A stretch of DNA of 64,000 bases from Kingdonia uniflora. Lineage: Eukaryota; Streptophyta; Magnoliopsida; Ranunculales; Circaeasteraceae. How positions within the stretch are numbered: position 1 is the first letter of the stretch; every line of letters begins with the position of its first letter. The notes below the pieces were generated by a model that saw nothing but the letters and a program-made list of their open reading frames with translations, was not told where the DNA came from and ran no database searches. The translations under genes and the position numbers were made by a program. The stretch spans positions 3,100,001 through 3,164,000 of the forward strand of contig JACGCM010002535.1 of the NCBI GenBank assembly GCA_014058105.1. The letters are read 5' to 3'. Below, in pieces: positions 36,663 through 50,000 of this stretch.

Positions 36663-36965
36663 TCAGTCGTTCCGAGTAGCAAGAGCGTCTTCCTTCGTCA
36701 CCAATGCCTTGACACGTTTCATTAAACTACCGACACGCTCCGGAGGACTCAGAATTATAGATTTCAACTGACAATGATACATGTAGTCCTCTTCAGCCAC
36801 CTTTGTCTCCACCTCGTGCATCCCCTCATAGTTGGACTCTACCAGTGCCAACGTCTGCCCATTTACACACAATTTTCCAAAGTACCAATTTAGCAGCTCC
36901 CAATACTTGTCGTGCACACAATTGCGAAAAGCATCCTCCCGAACCTGCGCCCTCGTCCTCACCAT
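36663..36965 (-). pseudogene. antisense ORF A of the Tat element, 100 codons
   Basis: Starts [17 protein letters not shown]. The core [20 protein letters not shown] and [20 protein letters not shown] aligns with ORF B at 37485-37754 in spacing and key residues (YEGM-x-E, then a QC/CQ pair, ER-x3-L, V-x2-ED-x-L). The product is unknown. The two look like a tandem duplication inside the element. Confidence 0.5.
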
Positions 36966-37484
36966 CTCAACAGATTGAAAATGACTTCCTCAAGCCTACA
37001 AGGGGTATTTATATAAAAAAAACTCAAGGTATCACAACTCCCAAGAATCCAAGACAACAATCACTATCCATTGGAACTCTAAGATCCCATTCAACTAAAC
37101 TCCTAGAGAACTGCTTCACTGCCCTACATAGTCTGCACATACAACTTCGAGATCATATTTTTTTCATTCCATTCAAGAAGACAAGATGTACACAATTTAT
37201 GTCGATACAAAATTAGAAGAATGAAAAATATTTATTTCCCAAAAATACCAATACAAATTATATTTCACATTCACCACTCATTACTTCGATAAATATTACA
37301 AATCGACCTACAAGATATTTTACATCAAGTACACCTCATGTTACTTTGTGAAGGAAAAATAGCCACTTCACGAAGGAAGAATAACCACTCCACAGAGGAA
37401 AAACAACCTCCTCCTCAATATCCCCCACCACCTCACAAACCGCGAGGATTACACAGACGGCAACGTCCTGCAAAGCCCCCATAG

Positions 37485-37754
37485 CTATCCCTGCCTGTGC
37501 AAATCATCTTCATCTTCCACATGGGCATAGGCTAATTCGCGAAGATTGTCAATACGCTCTGCGACCGTCAGCAACACGTAATGATACTGGCACTGAAAGA
37601 AGAACTGCGCTTCAACACACTCCAATTCTTTCATTCCTTCATATATCGGCTCCACAGGTTTTGGATAAAATGGCGACAATGACAACCGAACAAAATATAA
37701 CTCCTTCAGCTCCCCATACTCGGCGTTTACGCGCCTCACGAACTCATTATGCAA
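37485..37754 (-). pseudogene. antisense ORF B of the Tat element, 89 codons
   Basis: Contains YEGMKELECVEAQFFFQCQY and ERIDNLRELAYAHVEDEDDL, parallel to ORF A. Predicted helical and acidic at the end. No known domain. About 520 bases separate it from ORF A. Confidence 0.5.
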
Positions 37755-38046
37755 TGTCTAAAATCATGTCATTACCATTTTTGAATGCCTCCACCTTCAC
37801 TATCTGCCGAAGAACACCTTCCCATGCATCTTTCTCCCATGCTATTTATAGTGTCACTCTCAACAAACATTTACTACAGTCAAACATCCTGCCATTAATG
37901 AGCACCGGGACCATGAAATGACCAGGTTCATTTAACTTTTAGTCTTGGAAATGACAAAGCACAGTTTTCATACAAATTTCGATAACCCTTTCAGATTCTG
38001 ATAGTCTTCTCGACACAACAACAAGTAATTATGTCGAGAATGGGGC

Positions 38047-38513
38047 AGTAACATATTTCCCATATTCGACAAGGAGAAGCTAGCAAGACTTAGTCGAAGA
38101 TATTATGTCATTCGATAAGATGTCACACCCGCGACTACAGAGCTCGATCCACTATAGTAGCCGTTACGCTTGGTCAAATAGAGCCGTTGCAGGGAGATCC
38201 GCGAAGTTCGCCCATTGTCTGCCAAAATAGGAAACTATTTATTTTTGTAACTTCCTGTATCTACTATAAATATAGGCAGAGAATATGTTAATTTCTGCAA
38301 CTCTATTATTCTTACACGTTTTCACGTCCTTACTATTCAGCAATTGTAATAATTAGCAACTAGTGAATTTTATACCTAAATCTTTCCCGAGGTTGTAGTT
38401 TTTCTCAAGTTTTACTGAGTTTCCACGTAAAATCTTGTGTGTTTAAGTTTGCAGTTGTAACTTCCTTACTAAAGTATTGGCGAAGTTTACCATCCAGAAA
38501 ACACGCCATTACA
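38047..38513 (+). repeat. 3' LTR of the Tat element
   Basis: 467 bases, starting AGTAACATATTTCCC after GAGAATGGGGC and ending CCATTACA. It shares the TATA region (ACTATAAATATAGGC) with the 5' LTR. Confidence 0.8.
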
Positions 38514-39056
38514 CAACCCAAACCCCTTAGGGTGTACCCCCTTAGGGTGTACTGATATATCTCATTCTAGTCTACAAGGAGTTCTTATTTTCAATGGAGA
38601 TTGTGCTTTTCTTGAATTAGTATGTATTATTGGGGCATATGTATTATCAGTTCTTACAAACTTGCAACTGACTAGAGGTAATGCAATGATGCTGTAGATA
38701 TAAATGATAATTTGAAGAAACAAAAATCAAGTCTAATTGCTAGATACTATAATAAATATTGTGTTTTCTTGTAATCTGATATGTTTTAACTCTTGGGGTA
38801 TATCTATTTTTTACGAACTGTCTACAGTCTACTGATTACTAGAGACTAGAGGTCAACAAGTAAAGCATTGAAGCTGAAGTAATAGAAATACTTGTTTCCA
38901 AATTATGATTAACTTGTGGTTGTTTGGTATCATTTATTGCAGAGTTCTTTTCAGCCTTTTATTTTTAACTTTAATAAAAGAAGAAAGAGGAAAGCACCTT
39001 AAAGGCATTTGATATTAAATAAATAAATATAATAAGTCCGCTTCGTTTCAACATAC
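38514..39056. other. intergenic, no gene seen
   Basis: AT-rich DNA with a short duplicated CCCTTAGGGTGTAC word just right of the LTR (38525-38552). Nothing else is recognised before the tRNA. Confidence 0.5.
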
Positions 39057-39128
39057 GCGTCTGTAGTCCAACGGTAAGGATAATTGCCTTCCAAGCAATA
39101 GACCCGGGTTCGACTCCCGGCAGACGCA
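39057..39128 (+). tRNA. tRNA-Gly (anticodon UCC)
   Basis: 72 bases fold as a tRNA. The acceptor arm pairs GCGTCTG (39057) with CAGACGC (39121). The A box is TAGTCCAACGG. The anticodon stem ATTGC/GCAAT encloses the loop CTTCCAA with anticodon TCC. The B box is GGGTTCGACTCCC. The discriminator base is A. There is no intron. The short size is normal for nuclear tRNA-Gly. Confidence 0.95.
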
Positions 39129-41055
39129 ATTTCTATATGATGGGTTTTGTTAATTTAACTTTAGGTGGCTCAATGAAGCAAATACATGATACCAGAGTTA
39201 AGTGTATTATTTTTAACTCCAATGCCCTGAGATCAAGCCCTATCTTAAACTCAAAAATGATTTTTTTAAGCTCCAACTACCCATGCATATAGCCAAAACA
39301 TTCTATACAGTCTGAAGGTGTAGCTAAATTAGAACCCAATCTTTTTCCATGTCCAAATTTTTTGTATGCCTAAAGATATAGACCTTAAATACTCACATTT
39401 CATATAATACCCTCATTTATAATTGTCTAAATAGCCTAAAGTAAGACCACCCTTTGCACCAAAAAATTCTCAGGGGTTTGGTCCCTCCAAAGAATTCATT
39501 CCTAGATCCACTCGTGCTCCTAGACAGTTTCGTTTCAAATTTTCTCTTGACATTCTTGGTAGATTTACCCTTTGTTGTAATGATGCAAAGAACATGCAAC
39601 GCAAGGTTAACCCTTACACATTTTACATTTTGTAGTCATCTAAAATAATTTTTATCCGAAAACACTTGTGTATTTACAAAGTGTTGAAAGATATGGTACT
39701 TGATAATTGATATTTTGGATATATTGGTGCACAAGTTTTTAGATATATCAGTAGTTGAATTCTCAACCATTTTTGGAGATTTAGGGCTAGAAATCAGATT
39801 TTAGTCCCACGTCTCTTATCTGACTAGATTTTGAGGTGAGTACAGAAGTTCTAATCTTTAGTAACAGAAACAACAATAAGTTTATAACTCAATGGATAAA
39901 AAAATATCCCTCCAATACAAAAGAATTGACAAAACTTCAAAGATAAGTTGCAGAAACTCTCGACTCATTCATGGTTACCAAGCAGACCGCAAGACTCATG
40001 ACCACATACTCTGCCGTTGTAATCACACCTTCGTAGATTGCGGAAAATCTCCTCTCCTGCAGAGCCCAAAGAGACGATATGCACATACCTAATCTGTCGA
40101 GAAGTTTTACAAAGATCCACATACTCAAGACCGCGATATAAAGCAAATTGAGAAAATCAGTTCTCTGGTATACAAGGCGGTGGAAGGAGCATAAAGGTTT
40201 GATGGGATCTACAAAAGGATAAATTTAAAAAAGTAGTTGTTATAGCACCTTCCAGGATGCTTCATTTCTGTTTTGGTTGAAGCTTATATCAGCAAGACAC
40301 CAACCATATTAATGTTGACAGCTTGTGTATTTATCGCAACATATATAATCCAATGAAACCATATTGATAGCTTCGAGGTGATGCTAGGCAAATAAATTTC
40401 CAACTTCCCTTCAATTATTTTGAACATGAAGATGGGATAATAATTTCACTGTTTTGGAACAAAGTTGTAAATGCCCATGTCTGTCAATATACCTATCTGA
40501 AAACCGACATATTTAAAATACGGGCAATATATTGGCATTTTCCCACCAAAAAAATCCAAAATGTTGAAAATATATTGAGAATTGTTTGGAAGGGTACTCC
40601 CCTATGATATAAACTAGCAATTTTTAACCAACTCAAAGCTGCAATTCAATACAACATTTTAGATGTAGAAATAATTATCACTCTGGAATGTAGTGCAAAT
40701 TCTGAATATCAACTGTTTGCCGCCATGTACATATAGTACTAGTTCATCTATAATAATGAGATGTTCGAATAGTGTACTCTTACGATCAAAGGTATATTTG
40801 TCCCAGTCATGCAAAATGGCACTTGTGAGTTCTCAAAATTTTCCCCTCTTCTCGACTACCCGCCATTAATTATGTTTTAATCCTTGTACTAATCTTCTAC
40901 ATCCCATCTACCTCAAATCCTCCAAAAACAAAAAAAACATAAAAAATGCGGTCGTCTCCCACCGAGTTGCGGTAAGTAGTAACTGTGAAGTTGGGATTTA
41001 GAAGGAGAGAACGAGAGAAACTTTTCGAATCACAGAAGAAAAAGAGTTGTTAGCA
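39129..41055. other. intergenic, promoter side of the PUB49-type gene
   Basis: Mostly AT-rich without a convincing gene. On the minus strand about 39930-40180 gives short protein-like stretches (CKTSRQIRYVHIVSLGSAG), but they have stops and no family I know. The last 150 bases before 41056 should hold the promoter and 5' UTR of the next gene. No clear TATA box is seen. Confidence 0.4.
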
Positions 41056-44000
41056 ATGGGGAAGAAGCAACACAGTAAGGATCGTATGTTCATAACAAAG
41101 ACAGAGTGGGCTACTGAATGGGGTGGTGCCAAATCTAAGGAACTCTCCACTCCTTTCAAACGCCTCCCCTTCTATTGCTGCGCGTAAGCTCTCTTCCCCT
41201 CTCTTTCTAATCACATAAAACCCTAATTCTAATTTACTTTGACCTCATAATGTGTAATTTTTCATCTTATTAGGCTCACATTCACCCCCTTTGAGGACGC
41301 CGTTTGCACCAGCGATGGCAGTGTCTTTGAATTGATGTAAGTTTGTGTTTTTTGAATTTAGTGAAACTGTGAAAGAGGATGATTTGATGTTGTGTTTGAT
41401 TCATTCAGGCAGATAATGCCATATATAAAGAAATATGGGAAACATCCAGTTACCGGAGTTCCACTCAAACAACCGGATTTAATACCGCTTACTTTTCACA
41501 AGAACACTGAAGGTTGGTCCAGTCTTCTGCTTGCTCTGAAATAATTTAGTTTTGCTTTTTTTGGAATTCTAGTTTACTTGCGCTAGAGACTAAGTGTTTA
41601 CAAGTTTGCAAGAGTGATAAAAGATAAACTAAGGCCGTGCTTGGTACACCGGAAATGTTTCTAGTGATGACCATTGGATTAGCTAAGCTTTACTCTCATA
41701 TGTGAATCCAATGGTTGCAAACATTTCCGGTGATTTAGACGACATTTCGTGATCTGAGAGTTGCTATTGAAGTGTAAATGAATAGATTAAGGAGAGGTGA
41801 ATGAGTTACAGAGATACTGTTCATTAATTGCACTTACTATGGAACTCTACTTCAGGCCCACTATTCCCAATTACTATTTACGGCTTCTGATTATGAATAA
41901 AAAGAAGAAGAAAGAAAACTGGAGAGATCTGGTGGTCATCATTGGCAGTGAAATAAAATTGGAAGGAAAGAAAGAGGTGGGGGTATTTTTATGGAATTAT
42001 AAGCCTGGAAAATTAGTTATGTGATTTTGTAATGCTATTTCGAGGAAAAATATCTGAAATGTAGGGGGACGCGTCATTAAGGTTGGAAATATTCTAAATT
42101 TTAGCGGGATGGTAACAATTAAAATCAATAATGTTTCTACTCTTAGGTTAAGTTTTGAAATGTGACAGGGCCGGGTAGGTTTAATCACTGTCAAAACTAG
42201 TATCTTAAAGACCCTAGTGTTAGTTCACACAACAAGCTTCAACTTTACTCTGAATAACCATGCTACGTTTTTATTCGCAACCCTATCTTGAAATGGATGT
42301 TTATACACCTCAAACGACGGGTCATACCAACCTCAAACCTCACCAGTGGTGAGATTCGAACTCTTGACTTCTTGATGGGAGTTTACACACCATCACCACT
42401 AGAGCACAAGGTAGCTAGTAATTTTGGTACTTACTTTCAATTAAACTCAATTTTCTGGAAAACACAAAGAGAGAATGTATTGCAGCCGACAAGGTTAAAA
42501 AGCTCGATTGAGGGAATCAAGCCCGTGAAGCTTTCCTTAGCAGTTTAGAAAGATTACTTTTCCCTTGTCATCAAAGAAACTCCAAAGAAATTTAAAGAGA
42601 AAGTACAACGCAATAATCACAGAGAAAATTGTGGGGAAAGATCCACTTATCCGATTTTTCTCACACTTATGTTTCCCTTAGAGTTGAGCATCAAGGGAGT
42701 AGATCTCTCCTTTGATAATTTTCTTCCAGTATTTTAGAAATAATAAGGTGCACCCAGGACCAAAGAACTACCTTTAGAAGTTGAACCCATCAACTAAATG
42801 AGAAAGTATTAAGGTAAGAAGACAATCTTTATAGCCTAAAACCACAAACCACAAATCACACTTAATTTTCGTAGTTTATTGTCTCCACCAAGTTCTCCTC
42901 AACCAAAAAAGTATTAATTTCTTCACTCTTGTCCGACTTGTTATTATAACCAATGTAGTATGATGTGACTAATGCAAGCATAATTGCGACTGAGGCTAGT
43001 GATACGATCCTTGGGCTTGGGGGGGGGCGCTGGTGGAAATTCAAATGTTATCAAACGTACCAAGCTATCAATAGAAGTTATGAAGAAGTATAAGGACTTG
43101 GTGGAGATTGCTAGAAATGAAAGAGAAGAGATATACATGCTTGCTTACGAGAATAAAAAGAGGACGAAAAGCATAAGAAGGAGAAAAATACGGATTGATT
43201 TACAAACCTTCTAGGAAGATCGTACAAAGTAAGATCTAAACAATATACGAAAAGAAATGTCGTGTAAAAGTAATGGTGGAGAAAACCCAATCGAATGGAT
43301 TGAGAACCCTAAGTCTACCTCTAGAGAGAAAGATTGAAGTAATGGTAGAGATAAAAAATAACCAATCAATCTATATTACATTACACAATGGTGTTTTTCA
43401 AATATACAAGTTTGCCATTGTCTCAAAGATAAAGAGGGGCTGAGATTTCTGGGAAAGAGCGAGATCGACAGACGAGATTTGTTCAACTCTCATACTTAGG
43501 GGTAGTTTCGACAGAACATGTAAAAGTTAAAAGGGTAGTTAGGTCTTATTGATTCTCTTTTATTATCTCTCCTAATTCTTCGTCTCTCCCAACTCTTCGT
43601 CTCCCACAAGGTACTCTCTCTCTCTCTCTCTCTTTCGCTTTCTAAGCATCTAGATGTTAAGAACATATCTCACATCACAATACAGGGACTATATTGGTTT
43701 GAATGTAGTATTTTATTATTCTGTTATACTATATTGGTTTGAATTATACTATATACTTCTAACTGGCCATCTGCGCAACTGTCTTCCATACTTGCAAAAT
43801 GATCCTTTTCTCTCTTACTCTTTCCTTGGTTTGTCTTCCCAAGAAATTGACGATATATGTTCGTGGAGATGCTCGGAGAGGGTTCCGTTGGAAACAAACT
43901 CATACACCAATAATGGAACTTCTGTCTCTAGGCAACAATCTAAAACTTTTACAATGTGTCTATGGTTGATCTGTGAAAGAATAACGAGTTCATTGTTAAA

Positions 44001-47000
44001 CTGTCCAATCTGGCTTTTGTCGACTATTTTGGATTTCTTGATGGCGACTATTCTATTATCAGGTAACATTCCTTTGTAAACTGTGCCAAAGCCTGTCTGT
44101 TGCCCTTTTAAGTTCTCCTTGCACAAAGATTTTAGTTTTCTCAACATTGCTTTCGCCTGAAGAGATCTGTTGTTCCAAAAGTGTTTAAAAAACTTACGTT
44201 TGAGCATCATGTTCTTTCTTCTTTTTAATTTCACACAGATTCAAAAGGCAATAGCCAGCAGAGTCAACAGTAATGTACCTCCACCAAGAGCTGTAGCATT
44301 GACACACGAAAGTTAGTGAACTGCGATCCCTTCTACGGAGCCAACTGTGGTACTATTTATGATTCCCTTTTTCTAATTGAGTCCAAAAACGGGGGGAAGG
44401 AAACACCACTCTGTCACCGTAGCTTTCCACTCTGACCCAATTCAGTTGGAATGATCAAGTTCATATATCTCCCATAGTGAAAATTAAGGAGCATGCCGAG
44501 GGCTTTAGCACTTAGTAACTATACACTTTCTATGGCACAACAAATCCTTTTATGACTAAATTTGTAGTTGAATCATATTAAGCTAAAATAAAGTTAAGCA
44601 AGCCATACAGTTTTGATATAAATTCAAATGTTTTGTTCAAGTAATAACATTCCTACAAAGTTCAAATGGTGACTCGGTCTATACATGTACAGATGTGTTG
44701 TAAACATATACATGTAGTGTAGTACAACATTGCGCAACAAACTCAATCACTTGATATTCGATCTTACAGTAGATGGTCCTCTTTTGATGCTCCTCAGATA
44801 CAGGAGTTGCTTGACTGGCATCTCAAAAGATATGAACTCTCTCTCTCTCTCTCTCTCTCTCTTTCTAAGCATCTAGGTCTATTGTAGGTTATGAAAAACA
44901 GAACAGAAGTTCTGTGACCCATTTCAAGATTGTAATGTTATCTTCTAATGTGAATTATATGGACAATTGCAAGTAACGGCTAAGACATTCATGGGAACAT
45001 ACAGTAGGGTCCATATCTTCCTCATCTACTACTTGCGACTGAATCCCCTAAATCATTTGAGCCTCATACCAACAATTCCTCTGCAGACTGCTCTTTCAGG
45101 AACACCCAATGGCGAAGAACCCATCACTTCACACCCAACTAAAGATAAAGATTTACGGCTCAGAAAATGTATTATTGCAAACAATTTCAGGTTTCCTCCC
45201 CATTTTATAGCCCCTTAACTGTTATACCATTGTGGATTCTAAACTAATTACAGAACACCTGCTTCCCAGAGCTATGAACGACCAATAAGAAAAGGACCAA
45301 GGGTCGTGGCGAGCCACGGGTAGTACTAGTTACATATTGTACCCAACTGTAGAGAGAAAGATTCAAGCAAACAGCCATTACCCAATCGAGCGGAATCAAA
45401 AACTCTTACCTCAGAAATTCAATCTTCTTCTCCGAGTTCTTGCGCTTTTCGAACTATTTTTCAGACCCTTGCGTTCTTCCGTTGAAGAGAGGAAGGGAGA
45501 GAAAGACTACGAGTGATTTTACTTGAGGTTTTGTTATCTTGGCTATATTGTATGTGAGATTAATATTAAATTAACTTCGTTTTTGTCGCAAAATTCACCT
45601 TGTAAATTTCGACACATCTTCTATGGTGTTGTTTTGCGAGCAAATGCGTCGTAATTTCCTAAGTACACATCATGGGTTGTTGCGAGGTCTGACGCGAGGT
45701 GCGCAAGGCCTGCATCACTAGCATTAGTCACAATTGGTAGTAGGGAGGGCATCTGTATAAAGCTGGTTGTATGTAAACGGTGAGTATCTCATTCCGGTCT
45801 TTGTGGTGTTTAGATAGTGTTGACTTTCTTAGTAGCCAGTTATTTCTTCATTAGTTTAGGATGATTGTATATCTAAATTGTTATAATCATTGATGAATCG
45901 TTCACACTGTCATAGGAGAATATCATTGCCCAGTTCTGAACAAAGTCTTCACTGAGTTTACACATATAGTGGCTGTCAAGACTACAGGAAATGTTTACTG
46001 TTACGAGGTCCGTTACATCTGTTATTTTAGTTGCTATTACATTGTTCCAAATGAGGCCTATATGGAAGCTTGAAGTGAAACGAAGTTTCTAATTAGTATG
46101 GAAATACTTTTTAGTCGAAGATATATTTTGAAGTTCCATGGAAACATTTTAAGCTTCCGTAGGCATAATTGATACTCTATTGTTATGTTCAAATTTTATC
46201 TATATGTAGCTTTATTCCTGTAGCTTACTAACTTATGTTTTTTTCCATGTTCTTGTGAAGGCAATTAAAGAATTGAATGTGAAAACTAAAAACTGGAAGG
46301 AGCTCCTCACTGATGAACCATTCACTAGGGAAGATCTGATAACAATTCAAGTATGTAGTAAACTCTGAATACCGTTTCCCTTTGGTGTAAGTACATTGTG
46401 ATCTTTGTCAAGTGATCTTACAAGTGTTTCTTTTGTTGCTCTTTCCTATTAGAATCCCAATGCACTTGATATCAAGGTCCTTGATGATTTTGATCATGTT
46501 AAAAAGAGTCTCAAAGTTGATAATGAGGGTGAGAATGTTTTACTGTTAAGTGAAAGTTGCATATATAATTCTAGATAGAAGAATTTTCGAGATTCGTCTA
46601 TCAGCATCTAATAGTGTATTATACAATTACCAATCCAGTTTTGTCGGTCTACTTTTCGTGATTACAAGTTTGGTCTTTATTCTTTGTTTTGACCAGAGTA
46701 TGAGAAAATGAGTTCCGATCCAAGTTATAACATAAATGTGTCTGGGGATATCAAGCAAATGCTGCAGGAGCTTGGAACTGAGAAGGGGAAGCAAACAGCA
46801 TTGCACGGTGGAGGTGGAACCAAAGCACAAAATGAAAGAGCTGCCGTTCTTGCTGACATTTTACTTGCGAGGTCACGCATTAAAGAGAATACGGTATCAA
46901 CTCAGTCCTACAGTATTGTGGATGCTGCATCTGCTTCAGTACATGGGAGAAGTGCAGCGGCAGCCAAAGCTGCTGACGGCGATAAGACTGCTGCTCGAAT

Positions 47001-50000
47001 AGCTATGCATAAGGCTGGTGAACGTATCCCCGTCAATGCGAAAATGGTAACACTTTTTCTTCTTTCTTATACTGGATCAATCTACAATTTTTGTTGTTGT
47101 GGTATTTTATTTATGGAAGTTTTCTTTTTCAGTTTGCCAATCTCCAAAATTTGATTAGCAGAAAATACAAGTTATTTTTTTGTTTGGCATAAACATTCCC
47201 AGTGGATGACATTGGGATTTTTTTTTCAGGTAAAAAGCCAGTACACTACGGGTGCCGCTTCGAGATCCTTCACCTCTACCTCGTATGATCCTGTTACAAA
47301 GAATGAATTTGAATATGTCAAAGTTGAGAAAAATCCAAAGAAGAAAGGCTATGTTCAGATCCATACAACACATGGTGATTTAAACATAGAGCTGCACTGT
47401 GACATAACTCCTCGGGCATGCGAAAACTTCCTAACACTCTGCGAACGGGGCTACTACAATGGAATAGCTTTTCATAGAAGTATTAGGTACATTATTAAAT
47501 TGTCTCTTTTCAAGGCAGAAACTTATTATATATTAAGTTTCTGTTGGTTTATCTAATATTTAAGAACTCTTGCTGTACGCCGTATGCAGGAACTTCATGA
47601 TTCAAGGTGGGGATCCAACTGGTACTGGAAAAGGAGGCGAGTCCATTTGGGGGAAGCCTTTTAAGGATGAGCTTAATTCAAAATTAGTTCACTCGGGAAG
47701 GGGTGTTGTTAGTATGGCCAATAGTGGTCCACACACAAACGGTTCCCAGTTTTTCATCCTCTACAAATCTGCGAATCATCTCAACTTCAAACATACTGTC
47801 TTTGGCGGAGTTGTAGGAGGTTTGACCACCCTTGCCGCCATGGAGAAGGTTCCGGTTGATGACGATGACCGCCCATTGGTGAGTAATGATCTGCACATTA
47901 TACACTAATTTTAAACTTTGCAAGTGAAGATGGGATCTAACGTGATAACTTATCGGTGGGCTCTGAGTTCAGATTGTCATTGTAAACATGACAGTTTTGA
48001 TCCATGTCTAAAGATGATTTGAAAATGTTCACTAGTAATCACATAAGAAAACTTGAGAGTGATATTTGAAAGTTAGATAGGCTTATTTCCATGTAGGTAA
48101 AATGTAGAACCTATCCTATGTTTAGTTACCCTGAGTGTCCAAGAGGGATCAACCTCTGAGTAATGCGCTAGTAATTGTAGGTTAACAACTCTCCGGGGTG
48201 TATGTTATTTCGATGTATGGTTGGTGCATATGGTACTCCTGATATATCTTTAGTTTAAGAGTTTAGATATTTAGGAAGTTTAAACTGAGAATTTTAGAGG
48301 GGTTGATCCAAGAATTTTGCTCCAAGGTGAAAGACCATTTAAGTGTACTTTTCCAGTAAAAATTAAATCTAGGTATGACACACATGGTAAGGAAAGTAAC
48401 ACCCTAAAAGGACTACTTCATTATCTTTGTAGATTGAGATGTCACTAGATGTTATCTTAAAAAAAAGATGTTGCTAGATGTTATTTATAAATTTAAAATT
48501 TGGTGGAGTAGTAGAAGATTAACTTTTTTGTATCAATTATCCGTCAAATTCCACAAGGCAAAATGACTATTGCACAAGTTAACGATGTAGCAATGTATGA
48601 ATGGGTCAAACTAGCAAGACGTACATAAAAAGAATATTACTAGGGAAGAGAAAATGAGAAGAGAATACACATGTAATGTACTGAAATGAATCTGTAAAGT
48701 GAAGGAAGAAAGTGTTGAGCTTAATGAAGGCGCGATTAGAGTTATAGCGTGTAAAATAGGAGAAGCACAACTTATCAAGGCCGAGGAGATTAAAATATAG
48801 TCCGAGATCAACCTTATTTGAAATCATATTGTTGACTTTTATTCTAACCTTTACATGGAGCCACATCCGACCTCATCTCGATGGTCTTGATTCTTGAAGC
48901 TTAGATTATGGCAAGCTAAATCGTTAGAGATGGAATTTAATGAAAGCATGATATTTGAAGTATTGAAAAGTTGTGGTCGTGATCGAGCTCATGGTCCAAA
49001 CGGTTTTGCATTTAGGGTTTTTTCTTTCGGCGTTGGCATATAATTTCACTTGACGTGATAGAGGTTGTTAACTAGATTTATCATTTTGGATTTGAAGGTT
49101 TAATACCACTATAATTAAATTTTATTCAAAAGATATGTTGGGCAGGGGAGTTGAAAGAATGAAATATCCAGGGTGCTTTTGTTTTGTGGAGACAAATTCT
49201 TGATTGGGTTTTGATTGAGATCCGACGTACCTCGGGTTGTTTGCAAAGTAGAATTCGATAAAGCCTATGATTATATAAGTTGGGGTTTCCTTGATTATTC
49301 TTAACAAGGATGAGATTGGATCTAGATGTAGAAAATGGATTTATACTTGTGTTTCGAATGCTCTCACTTCGGTCGTGGTTAACGACAGTTGTGCTTGGTT
49401 AATTATCAATTCTCTAGGTTTGAGGCAAGGAGATCCTCTATTGCCATTCTTGGTTATTGGGGTTGCAGATCTAAGTAAGATGGCTTCGAGAGCAGAAAAG
49501 TTACATCTGGTTTAAGGATTCTCGATATCCCAAGCGGCCCTATTGTGTCTCATTTTCAATTTGTAGACGATAATATATTCTAATTAGATGCTGACCAGTC
49601 TCATATTGCAACATTGGGCCAAATTCTACTTTGTTTAAAAGTATGTTTAGGTTTGCAAATCAATTTGGCCAAGAGCCAAAAATTTAGTATGGGAGAGGCA
49701 AATAGCATACACAGTTTTGCTACGTGTGTGGGGTGTGTTGTTGGTTCCTTGCTATGTCGTATCCAGGGTTGCCTTTGGGTGTTATGTTACTTATCGTTGT
49801 GTTGATACAGATCCCATAGTTAGAAAGATTTCTGTAGGAACTTTCATTATTGAAAAAATTGCTATTTTCTAAGGGTGAACGTTTCACATGTGAAGAGTAC
49901 GCTATCTAGCTTGCCTATTTAATTTATGTCACTCTTTCTTATTCCGACTTCGGTGGCACATGGGATGGGGCTAATGCTGAAAGGAAAGTTTTTTTTAGAG

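Larger units (their letters stand above)
26158..38513 (+). mobile_element. Tat-lineage Ty3/gypsy retrotransposon with antisense ORF block
   Basis: LTRs at 26158-26628 and 38047-38513 are close direct repeats. A primer-binding site TGGCATCATCTGTGGGAA (26631-26648) fits the GGCGCCGTCTGTGGGAA type used by Tat/Athila elements. Gag, protease, RT and RNase H are followed by a second RNase H (30560-30960), a hallmark of the Tat lineage, and then integrase. Between pol and the 3' LTR lie about 5.8 kb whose ORFs run on the opposite strand, as in some Tat relatives such as maize Grande. A purine-rich GAGAATGGGGCA precedes the 3' LTR. All frames carry stops. I could not find a matching target duplication. 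Confidence 0.85.

Noticed and set aside
48606..48866. minus-strand open frames at 48.6-48.9 kb
   Set aside because: Low-complexity Phe/Leu/Ser translation inside PUB49 intron 9 without motifs.
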